Origin: Gemmatimonadota bacterium
Lineage (GTDB): Bacteria > Gemmatimonadota > Gemmatimonadetes > Longimicrobiales > RSA9
NCBI GenBank assembly: GCA_012027055.1
Contig: VEPF01000072.1
Location: 2,343 to 14,871, forward strand
Direction: 5' to 3'
Length of the DNA: 12,529 nt
The position numbers and the translations under genes are program-made. The notes below the pieces were generated by a model. That model was not told the origin of the DNA, made no database searches, and was given only the letters and a program-made list of their open reading frames with translations. Numbering within the stretch: position 1 is the first letter of the stretch; each line of letters begins with the position of its first letter. Of the stretch, positions 1-8,142 are shown piece by piece.

Positions 1-1560
1 GTGGTGCGCCGGGTGCTCCGGTACTTCCGCGCGGCGCCGGGCGTAGGCGAGCTGCTGGCGGTGAAGCTGCTGGGGCTGATCCTGCTCTCGTTCCTGGCCA
101 TCCTGCTGCTCTCGAACATCATCACCGCGCTCTCCTCCTTCTTCCTGGCGCGCGACCTGGAGCTGCTGGTGGCCGCGCCCGTGGACGGGGTGCGACTGTA
201 TGCCGCGCGGCTGGTCGAGACCACGCTCAACTCCTCCTGGATGATGGTGCTGGTGCTGGTCCCGATCCTGGGCGCGTACGGCGTGGCCTACGGGGGCGGA
301 CCGGTCTACGTCGCGACCTGCGTGCTGGCGCTGCTCTGCTTCCTGCTGCTGCCCGCCGTGGCGGGCACGGCGGTCACGCAGCTGCTGGTCAGCGTGTTCC
401 CGGCCCGGCGGGCGCGCGATCTGCTCGCGCTGATCGCCCTTTTCGGCGTGGCCGCGGTGATCGTGCTGTTCCGCCTGCTCCGGCCGGAGCAGCTGGCGCG
501 TCCGGAAGGCTTCCGCGACCTGGTGGACTTCATCGGCACGCTGCGCACGCCGCAATCGCCCTGGCTGCCGAGCGAGTGGGCGGCCGAGGCAATGCTCGCG
601 CCGCTGGCGATCGGCGCAGCCGCCGGGGACTGGTTCCCGTTGCTGCTGCTGGCGAGCACCGCGGCGGCGTTCATCGTGCTCGGGGCCTGGACGCACGGGC
701 GGCTGTACCACGAAGGCCTGAGCCGCTCGCAGGAGGGCGCGGAGCTGCAGGACGGAGTGGGCGCGCACCGGCGCGCCCGGCTGGAGCGCGGCCTGGCGCG
801 CGTGCCGGTGCGGGCCCGGTCGTTGGTCGCGAAGGACATCCGCACGTTCTTCCGGGACACCACGCAGTGGTCGCAGCTGGTGCTGCTGGCGGTGCTGGTG
901 GTGGTGTACACGTACAACATCAAGGTCCTGCCGATCTACCAGGGCGAGGAAGTGGGCGCGCTGCTGGTGAGCATCATCAGCTTCCTCAACCTCGGGCTGG
1001 CCGGCTTCGTGCTCGCGGCCATCTCGGCGCGCTTCCTGTTCCCGGCCGTGAGCCTGGAGGGGCGCACCCTCTGGCTGCTGCGCGCTTCGCCGCTGCCGCT
1101 CCGCTCGCTGCTCTGGAGCAAGTACTGGGTGGGCGTGCTGCCGCTCCTGGCCGTAGCGCTCACGCTCACGGTCGGCACCAACCTGATCCTGCGCGTACAG
1201 GGGCTCATGCTCTGGGTCTCGCTCGCCACCATCGTGGTGATCACCTTCGCGGTGGCGGCGCTCGCGCTGGGACTGGGCGCGCTGTTCCCCAAGTTCGATA
1301 CCGAGAATGCGGCCGAGATCCCGACCGGCTTCGGCGGCCTGCTGTTCATGATGACCGCGATCACCTACCTGGCCGCGGTGGTGCTGCTGGAGGCGTGGCC
1401 CCTGCTCGCGCTGGAGCGCGCCCGCGTCACCGGCCACGCCGGGCCGGGCCACCTGGCCTTCCTGGCGGTGTGCCTCACGCTGGTGGCGGCGCTGTCGGCC
1501 GCGGCGGTGGCGTGGCCGCTGCGCGCGGCGGCCCGGCGCATCGAGGAGCTGGACCGTTGA
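1..1560 (+). CDS. ABC-2-type transporter permease (probably 5'-truncated by the window)
   Basis: This is an integral membrane protein, 519 residues as seen, with many hydrophobic segments arranged as two halves around a charged cytoplasmic linker (about residues 240-280, rich in Arg and Glu). The second half begins with the motif VAKDIRTFFRDTTQW. It continues with EGRTLWLLRASPLPLRSLLW followed by SKYWVG, a pattern I associate with ABC-2-type exporter permeases, where the cytoplasmic helix docks on the ATPase. It probably forms the membrane channel of an exporter whose ATPase gene lies upstream, outside the window; the substrate is unknown. The reading frame is open from base 1 with a GTG there. 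Related proteins usually have an extra N-terminal membrane segment of roughly 50 residues before the RVLRYFR-like stretch, so the true start is probably upstream. Its stop codon overlaps the TTG start of the next gene (TTGA), which suggests co-transcription. Confidence 0.8.
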   Translation: MVRRVLRYFRAAPGVGELLAVKLLGLILLSFLAILLLSNIITALSSFFLARDLELLVAAPVDGVRLYAARLVETTLNSSWMMVLVLVPILGAYGVAYGGGPVYVATCVLALLCFLLLPAVAGTAVTQLLVSVFPARRARDLLALIALFGVAAVIVLFRLLRPEQLARPEGFRDLVDFIGTLRTPQSPWLPSEWAAEAMLAPLAIGAAAGDWFPLLLLASTAAAFIVLGAWTHGRLYHEGLSRSQEGAELQDGVGAHRRARLERGLARVPVRARSLVAKDIRTFFRDTTQWSQLVLLAVLVVVYTYNIKVLPIYQGEEVGALLVSIISFLNLGLAGFVLAAISARFLFPAVSLEGRTLWLLRASPLPLRSLLWSKYWVGVLPLLAVALTLTVGTNLILRVQGLMLWVSLATIVVITFAVAALALGLGALFPKFDTENAAEIPTGFGGLLFMMTAITYLAAVVLLEAWPLLALERARVTGHAGPGHLAFLAVCLTLVAALSAAAVAWPLRAAARRIEELDR

Positions 1561-2413
1561 GCGGGCGGACCCGGGAGGCGGACCTGGCGCTGGCGCTGGC
1601 CGCGGTGGCGGAGGCGGGTGACGCCGTGCTGCGCTGGTTCGGGAGCGAGCTGGAGGTCACGCACAAGGGACCGGACCAGCCGCTCACCGCCGCGGACCTG
1701 GAGGCCGACTGGATGCTGCGCGAGCGGCTGCTGGCCGCCACCCCCGATTACGGCTGGCTCTCCGAGGAGACCGCGGACAGTCCCGACCGGCTCGGACGGG
1801 AGCGGGTATGGATCGTGGACCCGATCGATGGCACGCGCTCGTTCATCCAGCGACGGCCGGAGTTCGCGATCTCGGTGGGCCTGGCGGAGCGGGGGCAGGC
1901 GGTGCTGGGCGTGGTCGCCAACCCGGCCTCGGGCGAGGTGTTTCGGGCCGTGGCGGGCGGGGGCGCGTTCCTGCGGGACCGGTCGGGCGAGGAGCGGCGG
2001 CTGCAGGTGCAGGAAGGAACCACGGCCTGCTCGCTACTGGCGTCGCGGGCCGAGCTGGCGGCCGGCGAGCTCGATCCATTCCGCGCGGACTGGGAGCTGC
2101 GGCCGGTCGGCAGCACCGCTTACAAGCTGGCCCTGATCGCGGCCGGGGCCGGGACGGCCTTCCACAGACGGGGCGCCAAGAGCGAGTGGGAGGCGTGTGC
2201 GCAGGGGCGCTGCTGGTGCAGGAAGCCGGCGGCGTGGTGACGGACCTGCTGGGGGCGTCGCTCGGGTACAACCGCGCGGACCCTTACGTGCACGGGATCG
2301 TGGCGGGCGAGCGGGCGGCGCACGCGGCGCTGCTCGCACACTCCCGGACGCTCCCGTCCGGCAGCAGACTGGACGTGCGGCGGGCGGCCGCGCGGGCGGA
2401 GCAGGAGGATTGA
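1557..2413 (+). CDS. Inositol monophosphatase / CysQ-type bisphosphate nucleotidase family, frameshifted
   Basis: This is a Mg2+-dependent sugar-phosphate or 3'-phosphoadenosine phosphatase of the inositol monophosphatase superfamily. The TTG start at 1557 overlaps the upstream stop and has GAGGAG at 1543-1548, eight bases away. Visible motifs are KGPDQPLTAAD near the N terminus, the metal-ligand SEE, the signature WIVDPIDGTRSFI, and GSTAYKLALIAAG. The frame starting at 1557 reaches SEWE and then runs into a non-homologous tail ending at 2240 (227 residues). The expected C terminus (VCAGALLVQEAGGVVTD and onward) continues in another frame to the stop at 2413. Removing two bases near 2191-2194 would give WDVCAG, the second family signature, and a 284-residue protein of normal length. 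It may be a sequencing or assembly error or a real pseudogene. The KGPDQPLTAAD context resembles CysQ, but substrate specificity cannot be settled from the sequence alone. Confidence 0.82.
2190..2195 (+). other. Apparent frameshift site in the phosphatase gene
   Basis: Up to the GAG codon at 2190-2192 the phosphatase homology is in the frame of the TTG start at 1557. From the GTG at 2195-2197 it continues in the frame that ends at 2413. The change is equivalent to two extra bases or one missing base. It falls exactly at the W-D catalytic motif, where the third metal-binding Asp is expected. I see no slippery heptamer or downstream pseudoknot that would suggest programmed frameshifting. Confidence 0.8.
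2403..2408 (+). promoter_or_regulatory. Shine-Dalgarno AGGAGG for the small membrane protein
   Basis: A perfect AGGAGG lies six bases before the ATG at 2415, within the last codons of the phosphatase gene. It supports the very short downstream frame as a real, co-transcribed gene. Confidence 0.75.
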
Positions 2414-2414
2414 G

Positions 2415-2609
2415 ATGACAGGCAGAGACTGGCAACGACTGCTCTGGCCCGGCGCGGTCACCGTGGCCACGATCGGAATGGCCCTGGTCTTCGCGGGCGT
2501 GACCGTGCCCGGGCTGTTCCTGCCCGGCGTGGTCCTGCTCGACGTGGCGCTGCTGGGGGCGGCGGCCGCGGGCCTGCTCGAGGGGTGGCGGCCCGGCGCG
2601 GGCGGGTGA
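2415..2609 (+). CDS. Small hypothetical membrane protein (64 residues)
   Basis: I do not recognise a family. The protein has a short basic/polar head (MTGRDWQRLLWP), then two hydrophobic stretches (about residues 12-34 and 37-56) separated by a Pro/Gly turn, and a Gly-rich tail. This predicts a two-helix hairpin in the inner membrane. It starts at an ATG one base after the stop of the phosphatase gene, behind a perfect AGGAGG, so it is probably translated as the last gene of the permease-phosphatase operon. It ends 28 bases from the convergent DUF445 gene. No charged or catalytic motif hints at a function. Confidence 0.7.
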   Translation: MTGRDWQRLLWPGAVTVATIGMALVFAGVTVPGLFLPGVVLLDVALLGAAAAGLLEGWRPGAGG

Positions 2610-2637
2610 GCGGGAGCGCCGGTGCGCGGCGCGCGCG

Positions 2638-4215
2638 TCAGGAGTTGAAGAAGATGCCGACCAGCGCGGAGATCATGCCGATCCCAGCCCCGAGCACGTA
2701 ACCGAGTCGTACGATCAGCTGCAGTTCCTTTCCGGTCACGCTCCTGATGATCTGCTCGACCTGGCTCATCGGGAACTCCAGGATCTTGAGCTCCACCTTG
2801 CGCGCGATGTCGATGCGCTGCGCGATCCCGGGCACCTGGTCCTGCAGCCACTGCCAGAGCGCGGGCGCGAGCGCCCGCTCCACGCGCGCTGGTGCGTCCG
2901 CGGAGACGTGGTCCGCGAGCCGCCCCAGCGGCCGGGTCAGCAGCCACTCGATGCCCTGGTCCGCGAGTTCGCGGTAGAGGGCGGCCGCGCGCTCGCTGCG
3001 CGCCGCGCTCACCACCGCGTCGGCCACGCGCTCGGGCGGCACGTGCGCGAAGATGTCGCCCCAGGTCCGCTCTTCCGCGCGCAGCAGCATGGTGCGCACG
3101 CGCTCCACCAGGAAGGTGCGGGTCTGCGGGTCGCGGGCGAGCGTGAGCACCCAGTCACTGACCGTGCGCTTCGCGTCCACCACGGCGGGGTCATCCGGCT
3201 GGCCCAGCACGCTGACCACCGGCTTCTCGAGGAAGTCGACAATGGCGCTATTGACGCCGCGCGCCATGGCATCGCGCACCGCGTCGTCGAGGAGCAGCTC
3301 GGAGATCTTGTTGGCGCCCTCGGCCTCCATCGCCCGGATCACGCGGTCCACCACGTCGGGCGGGATCACCAGTGCGGCCACCAGGCGCTGGTGGAACTTC
3401 AGGTCGCTGATGAACCGGTCCAGCAGGCCGTGCAGCGCCTGCTCCAGCCGGGCGCGCGCGCCCGGGTCTTCCAGCAGCGCGCCGAGCTTCTCGAGGGCGA
3501 TCGGGAGGTAGCCGGCGATGGCGCGCTCGAGCGAGGCCACCAGGCCGGCGGGCAGCAGCTGCGCGAAGGTGCGCTCCGGCTGCAGCAGGTTGGCAGCGAC
3601 GCGATCGACGTAGGCGGTGAGCGCGGCGGCGAAGGCGTCGCCTTCCACCAGCTCGCCCAGCCATCGCTCCGCGGCGGCCGCCCAGGCGGCCTCCCGCTCG
3701 GGCGTGATGAGCTCGGCGAGCGGGCGGTCGCGCAACTCGGCCGCGATGACCCCAGCCCAGCGCGCGACAGCCTGGTGAAACTCCTCGCTGTCCAGGTACC
3801 GGTCCAGCCGGGCCAGGCCGCGGTCCGCGCCTTCCTCCAGCAGGGCGCGCGCTTCGGGGAGCACGGCGGGCGGGAGCAGCTCGGTGAGCGAGCCGCGGCG
3901 GCGCTCGAAGACGGAGGCCAGGAAGAAGCCGAGCCGCTCGTCGAAGGCTTCGCGGAAGCCGGACTCGCCCACCGTCCGGGCCAGGTCCTCGGAGGTCAGC
4001 AGCCTGGTGCCGACCGTCTTGCCCATGGCCCGGGCCAGGCGCACCTGGTTCTTGGGGATGGCGCCCTGCAGGAAGCGCAGGCGCCAGCGGAAGACGCGCG
4101 GCGCCTCGTACGGATGGAAGAGCATCCACACCGCGACGGCGTTGGTGATACCGCCCGCGATCGCGCCGAACGCGATGGTGATCAGGGCCTGCAGCAGCGT
4201 GGAGTCCACGGCCAT
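2638..4215 (-). CDS. DUF445 family membrane protein
   Basis: This 525-residue protein is of the DUF445 (YheB-like) family, whose biochemical role is unknown. The N terminus has a membrane segment with the family hallmark FGAIAGGITNAVAVWMLFHP, followed by a basic stretch and IPKNQVRLARAMGKTVG. The middle is long, charged and mostly helical, with the repeated amphipathic character usual for this family. The C terminus ends in a second hydrophobic segment (LGYVLGAGIGMISALVGIFF). The topology is therefore a large soluble domain anchored at both ends. I chose the ATG at 4215; a TTG two codons upstream (4221) is also possible, and neither has a clear Shine-Dalgarno sequence. It is the last gene of a minus-strand cluster after the DUF1499-like gene, separated by 87 bases holding a stable hairpin. 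Confidence 0.88.
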   Translation of the reverse strand: MAVDSTLLQALITIAFGAIAGGITNAVAVWMLFHPYEAPRVFRWRLRFLQGAIPKNQVRLARAMGKTVGTRLLTSEDLARTVGESGFREAFDERLGFFLASVFERRRGSLTELLPPAVLPEARALLEEGADRGLARLDRYLDSEEFHQAVARWAGVIAAELRDRPLAELITPEREAAWAAAAERWLGELVEGDAFAAALTAYVDRVAANLLQPERTFAQLLPAGLVASLERAIAGYLPIALEKLGALLEDPGARARLEQALHGLLDRFISDLKFHQRLVAALVIPPDVVDRVIRAMEAEGANKISELLLDDAVRDAMARGVNSAIVDFLEKPVVSVLGQPDDPAVVDAKRTVSDWVLTLARDPQTRTFLVERVRTMLLRAEERTWGDIFAHVPPERVADAVVSAARSERAAALYRELADQGIEWLLTRPLGRLADHVSADAPARVERALAPALWQWLQDQVPGIAQRIDIARKVELKILEFPMSQVEQIIRSVTGKELQLIVRLGYVLGAGIGMISALVGIFFNS

Positions 4216-4229
4216 TCTCAACGTTGTGG

Positions 4230-4255
4230 GGGCGGGAGCGGTTTCACTCCCGCCC
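4230..4255. repeat. GC-rich hairpin between the DUF1499-like and DUF445 genes
   Basis: A perfect 9-bp inverted repeat (GGGCGGGAG / CTCCCGCCC) encloses an 8-base loop. On the minus strand it lies after the stop of the DUF1499-like gene and 15 bases before the ATG of DUF445. No T-run follows it. It could attenuate or partially terminate transcription, stabilise the upstream mRNA, or mask the DUF445 ribosome-binding region. Confidence 0.55.
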
Positions 4256-4302
4256 GGGACGGGCGCGATCCGCGTCGGCGCCCAGGCGCGCCGGCCGGCG
4301 CC

Positions 4303-4698
4303 TCAGCGCGGCGCGGCCTGATCCGGCAGGCGGCGCTGATGCTCCCGGACCGCCTCGCGGTCGAGCGCCTGGAAGAACTGCCGCAGGCGCCGGGCGCTCA
4401 GGCCGAGATCGTGGAACGCGTCGGGCGTCGCCGAGCTGGCGTCCACCCGGGTCTGCGCGTCGGCATCGAGGCCCACCCGCACCTCGATGACGCCATGGAA
4501 CCACTTCAGGCGCGTGGCGACCCGCGCGTTCACCACGCCCTCCCGGTCGTCGGCGAACTCGAGCGACCAGCCGCGCAGCTTGCCGCGCACTAGGCGCAGC
4601 GTGCCCTGCCACACGTCCTCGAACGGGATTGCGTAGGTGCGCCCGCGCAGCCGCGGGTCGGCCGCGTCCGGTCCGGTCCGCACCGGCGGGGCGGCCAT
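4303..4698 (-). CDS. DUF1499-like protein
   Basis: This is a 131-residue soluble protein with no signal peptide. After a Pro/Ala-rich start it has YAIPFEDVWQGTLRLV, a region of alternating strands (GVVNARVATRLKWFHGVIEV), then VDASSATPDAFHDLG followed by LSARRLRQFF. This layout matches the DUF1499 fold, which typically ends in a pattern like VDxRSxSRxGxxDLGxNxxRIxxF. The match to DUF1499 is from memory of the family pattern and is moderate, because several consensus residues differ. The ATG lies two bases after the stop of the SIMPL gene and has no Shine-Dalgarno sequence of its own, so translation is probably coupled to the upstream gene. Function is unknown. Confidence 0.72.
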   Translation of the reverse strand: MAAPPVRTGPDAADPRLRGRTYAIPFEDVWQGTLRLVRGKLRGWSLEFADDREGVVNARVATRLKWFHGVIEVRVGLDADAQTRVDASSATPDAFHDLGLSARRLRQFFQALDREAVREHQRRLPDQAAPR

Positions 4699-4700
4699 AA

Positions 4701-5417
4701 TCAGTCGCGGAGCAGATAGACGATGGTCACGCTCGCCGTGACCGTGAGCGTGCCCGCTTCCACCGGTGTCTTCATGGCCATGGCGTCCACCGCGACCGCG
4801 CGCGCGAACATCTCCATCGGTCGCGGCGACGGCGGCGTGTACCCATCGGTCTGGAGCGACTGGATGGGACCCAGGCGCGCGTTCGCGGCCCGGGCCACCG
4901 CCTCCGCCTCCCGGCGGGCCCGGGCCGTGGCCTGCTGCAGCGCTTCCAGGCGGGCCGCGCTCGGGTCCTTGATCTGGAAGTAGAGGTTCTCCGCCCGGTT
5001 CGCCCCCGCCTCGATGGCCGCGTCGAGCGCCGGCCCCACGCGGTCCAGGTCGTCGATGGTCACCTGCAGCCGATTCACGGCGCGATACCCGGCAATGCGA
5101 GGCGGTTCGTCGCCCTGCCGCTGCTGTGCGTACATGGGCTGCAGTTCGTAGCCCACCGTGCGGATCTTGTCGGCGGCGATCCCGGCCTTGCGCACCGCAC
5201 CCAGCACCCGGTCCATCTTGGCGGCGTTGGCCCGCGCCGCGTCCCGTGCGCTCGGCGCCTCGCTCTCCACCGCCAGCACCATGAGCGCCAGGTCAGGCGC
5301 GCGCTCCACCGTCCCCTGCCCGCTCACCGTCAGGGTGCGGGGCGGCTCGACGGCCGGCGCCTGGGCCGCCAGCACCGCGGGCACCAGCAGCAGGAACAAC
5401 GCGATGGCTCTCTTCAT
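4701..5417 (-). CDS. SIMPL domain (DUF541) periplasmic protein
   Basis: This 238-residue secreted protein starts with a signal peptide (MKRAIALFLLLVPAVLAAQA). The SIMPL/DUF541 domain begins with RTLTVSGQGTVERAPDLALM, the classic family opening. It continues with the region KIRTVGYELQPMY, then GYRAVNRLQVTIDDLDRVG and the C-terminal strand GTLTVTASVTIVYLL. Members of this family are periplasmic or outer-membrane-associated, and some are linked to oxidative stress resistance; the mechanism is unclear. The frame is open further upstream, but the ATG at 5417 is preferred because the signal peptide starts there and AGGAGGAGG sits four bases before it. It is the first gene of the minus-strand cluster and is divergent from the nucleotidyltransferase gene. 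Confidence 0.92.
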   Translation of the reverse strand: MKRAIALFLLLVPAVLAAQAPAVEPPRTLTVSGQGTVERAPDLALMVLAVESEAPSARDAARANAAKMDRVLGAVRKAGIAADKIRTVGYELQPMYAQQRQGDEPPRIAGYRAVNRLQVTIDDLDRVGPALDAAIEAGANRAENLYFQIKDPSAARLEALQQATARARREAEAVARAANARLGPIQSLQTDGYTPPSPRPMEMFARAVAVDAMAMKTPVEAGTLTVTASVTIVYLLRD

Positions 5418-5421
5418 CCTT

Positions 5422-5430
5422 CCTCCTCCT
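5422..5430 (-). promoter_or_regulatory. Strong Shine-Dalgarno of the SIMPL gene
   Basis: On the minus strand AGGAGGAGG precedes the ATG at 5417 by four bases. It fixes the start at the signal peptide rather than at one of the upstream in-frame codons. Confidence 0.8.
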
Positions 5431-5458
5431 TGGCCCTTGGCCCTCGGCCCTTGGCCCT
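5431..5458 (-). repeat. Four tandem heptamers AGGGCC(A/G) in the SIMPL leader
   Basis: Read on the minus strand, four consecutive 7-base units occur: AGGGCCA, AGGGCCG, AGGGCCA, AGGGCCA. They run directly into the Shine-Dalgarno sequence. They lie in the untranslated leader if the ATG at 5417 is the start. This is either a small microsatellite or a member of a dispersed repeat family. Confidence 0.85.
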
Positions 5459-5466
5459 GCCGCTCA

Positions 5467-5472
5467 ATTCTA
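5467..5472 (-). promoter_or_regulatory. Possible -10 element for the SIMPL operon
   Basis: On the minus strand TAGAAT (five of six matches to TATAAT) lies about 50 bases before the ATG, in one of the few AT-rich spots here. No good -35 hexamer is seen at 16-18 bases upstream, so this is tentative. Confidence 0.25.
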
Positions 5473-5531
5473 CCGCGCCGCGGGTGGCTCCCGCGAGTCG
5501 GGGCGCGCCGCCGCCGGGCGGCCGCGCGCGG

Positions 5532-5561
5532 TTTTCCCCGCGGCCCGGCCTGTGCTATCTT
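5532..5561 (+). promoter_or_regulatory. Possible promoter of the nucleotidyltransferase gene
   Basis: The sequence TGCTATCTT (5553-5561) has an extended -10 form, with hexamer TATCTT at 5556-5561. A weak -35-like TTTTCC (5532-5537) lies 18 bases upstream. It is about 95 bases before the GTG start. The call rests on similarity to sigma-70-type promoters only. Confidence 0.3.
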
Positions 5562-5655
5562 CGCGGCCGCGATCGGGTTCCCGAGTTCCGGGTGGCCCGG
5601 CGGCGCGGCCGATGCCGTGCCCGCACACACCATTCCGCCGCTCGAGCGAGAGGCC

Positions 5656-6657
5656 GTGAAAGTCATCATCCCGCTGGCCGGCAAGGGCACTCGCCTGCGG
5701 CCGCACACCCACACCACGCCGAAGCCGCTGCTGCGCGTGGGCGGCCGCCCGGTCATGAGCTACATCCTGGATGACCTCAAGGAGCTGGGCGTCAACGAGG
5801 CCATCTTCATCACCGGTCACCTGAAGGAAGCCATCGAGCGCTACATCGGCGCGGAGTATCCGGAGTTCACGTCGCATTTCGTCGAGCAGCCGGTGCAGAA
5901 CGGCACGGCCGGCGCGGTGGCGCTGGCGGAGCCGTGGGTGGACGGCGAGGTGCTGATCATCTTCGTGGACACGCTGTTCGACGCGGACCTCTCGCTGGTG
6001 AAGCGGCTGGACCCCGGGATCGCAGGGGTGATCTGGGCCAAGGAGGTCGAGGACTACCAGCGTTTCGGCGTGGTGGTGACCGATGCCGAGCACAACATGA
6101 CGCGCATCGTGGAGAAGCCCGCCGAGCCGATCTCGAAGGCGGCGAACATCGGGCTCTACTACATCCGCGACTGGCAGCTGCTCTTCGAGGGCATCCGCCA
6201 CACCATGCAGAGCCCCACGGGCAAGGCGGGCGAGTATTACCTGACCGATGCCTTCCAGTACATGATCGACCAGGGCGCGAAGATCCGGGTGGCCGAGGTG
6301 GGTGGCTGGTACGACTGCGGCCAGCTGGACACGCTGCTCGAGACCAACCGCCACCTGCTGGAGCACGGGCGCGCCCTCCGGCCGGAGGGCGGCCGGGGCG
6401 TGCGTGTGCACGACCCGGTGCGGATCGCGGCGGGGGTGACGCTGGAGGACTGCGAGGTGGGGCCGAACGTCACGGTCGAGGCCGGCTGCACCATCCGCGC
6501 GAGCGCGCTGCGGGACACGATCGTGGGCGCGCACACCACCATCGAGCACGCCCGACTGCACGGCTCACTGATCGGCAATCATGTGATCGTCCGGCACGCG
6601 CGCGGCGCGGTCAGCCTCGGCGATCACGCCACGGTCGACCTCAGGGACGGAGAATAG
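5656..6657 (+). CDS. Sugar-phosphate nucleotidyltransferase with C-terminal beta-helix
   Basis: This 333-residue enzyme of the glucose-1-phosphate thymidylyl/uridylyl/guanylyltransferase type activates a sugar phosphate with an NTP to give an NDP-sugar for envelope polysaccharide synthesis. The Rossmann-like N-terminal domain opens with VIIPLAGKGTRLRPHT and TPKPLL (residues 3-25), the nucleotide-binding signature with Arg13 and Lys23. FVDTLFDADL contains Asp105, the likely metal ligand. VEKP and NIGLYYI (from Asn164) are further family motifs. The motif WYDCGQLDTLLETNRHLL replaces the more usual W-x-D-x-G-T form. From about residue 255 hexapeptide-type repeats (GVTLEDCEVGPNVTVEAG and following) form a left-handed beta-helix like that of long RmlA-type or GlmU-like proteins. 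I chose the GTG at 5656 because the protein then starts MKVIIPLAG; an in-frame GTG at 5617 would add 13 unconserved residues. The exact sugar and nucleotide cannot be told. Confidence 0.9.
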   Translation: MKVIIPLAGKGTRLRPHTHTTPKPLLRVGGRPVMSYILDDLKELGVNEAIFITGHLKEAIERYIGAEYPEFTSHFVEQPVQNGTAGAVALAEPWVDGEVLIIFVDTLFDADLSLVKRLDPGIAGVIWAKEVEDYQRFGVVVTDAEHNMTRIVEKPAEPISKAANIGLYYIRDWQLLFEGIRHTMQSPTGKAGEYYLTDAFQYMIDQGAKIRVAEVGGWYDCGQLDTLLETNRHLLEHGRALRPEGGRGVRVHDPVRIAAGVTLEDCEVGPNVTVEAGCTIRASALRDTIVGAHTTIEHARLHGSLIGNHVIVRHARGAVSLGDHATVDLRDGE

Positions 6658-6681
6658 CCGGCCCGCCGGTACGAGGCCGGC
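6657..6681. terminator. Possible bidirectional hairpin between convergent genes
   Basis: A 7-bp perfect inverted repeat (GCCGGCC / GGCCGGC) with an 11-base loop begins at the stop codon of the nucleotidyltransferase gene. It lies in the 49-base gap before the convergent mgtE stop. The position suits a shared terminator. There is no T-run, and in DNA this GC-rich such repeats also arise by chance. Confidence 0.35.
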
Positions 6682-6706
6682 GCGAGCCGTCGTCCGGGTC
6701 TCGCCC

Positions 6707-8017
<1,311 letters not shown>

Positions 8018-8048
8018 CACTACCCCCGCGCGCGTGCCGGGCGAATCT

Positions 8049-8060
8049 GGCGGCGCCGCC
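8049..8060. repeat. 12-bp perfect palindrome in the mgtE-phoB gap
   Basis: GGCGGCGCCGCC is a perfect palindrome 32 bases before the mgtE ATG, between the two divergent starts. The rest of this gap (8021-8142) contains only a weak AATCTT-like element on the minus strand and no clear Shine-Dalgarno sequence for phoB. An operator is possible, but in sequence of this composition chance palindromes are common. Confidence 0.3.
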
Positions 8061-8142
8061 GGGGGCGGGCAAGATTGCAGCTGCCGCGGACGGGGGCGCC
8101 CCGCGAGCGCGCATCGCCAGAGCCCCGGCGCACCCGGTTTCC

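Noticed and set aside
2190..2195. Programmed ribosomal frameshifting in the phosphatase gene
   Set aside because: No slippery heptamer, no internal Shine-Dalgarno-like stimulator at the right spacing, and no known programmed shift in this family. An error or mutation is simpler.
2616..2632. 5-bp stem GCGCC/GGCGC between the convergent small protein and DUF445 genes
   Set aside because: Too short and too likely by chance in this composition to be called a terminator; no T-run.
2908..4593. A 561-codon open frame on the plus strand opposite DUF445 and the DUF1499-like gene
   Set aside because: Longer than the genes it overlaps, but rich in Arg, Gly, Ala and His with no domain pattern. It is the mirror of real codon usage in very GC-rich DNA; both minus-strand genes have clear family motifs.
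5418..5756. N-terminal extension of the SIMPL protein by 113 residues
   Set aside because: The extension is basic and low-complexity and encodes the heptamer array. The signal peptide and strong Shine-Dalgarno sequence place the start at 5417.
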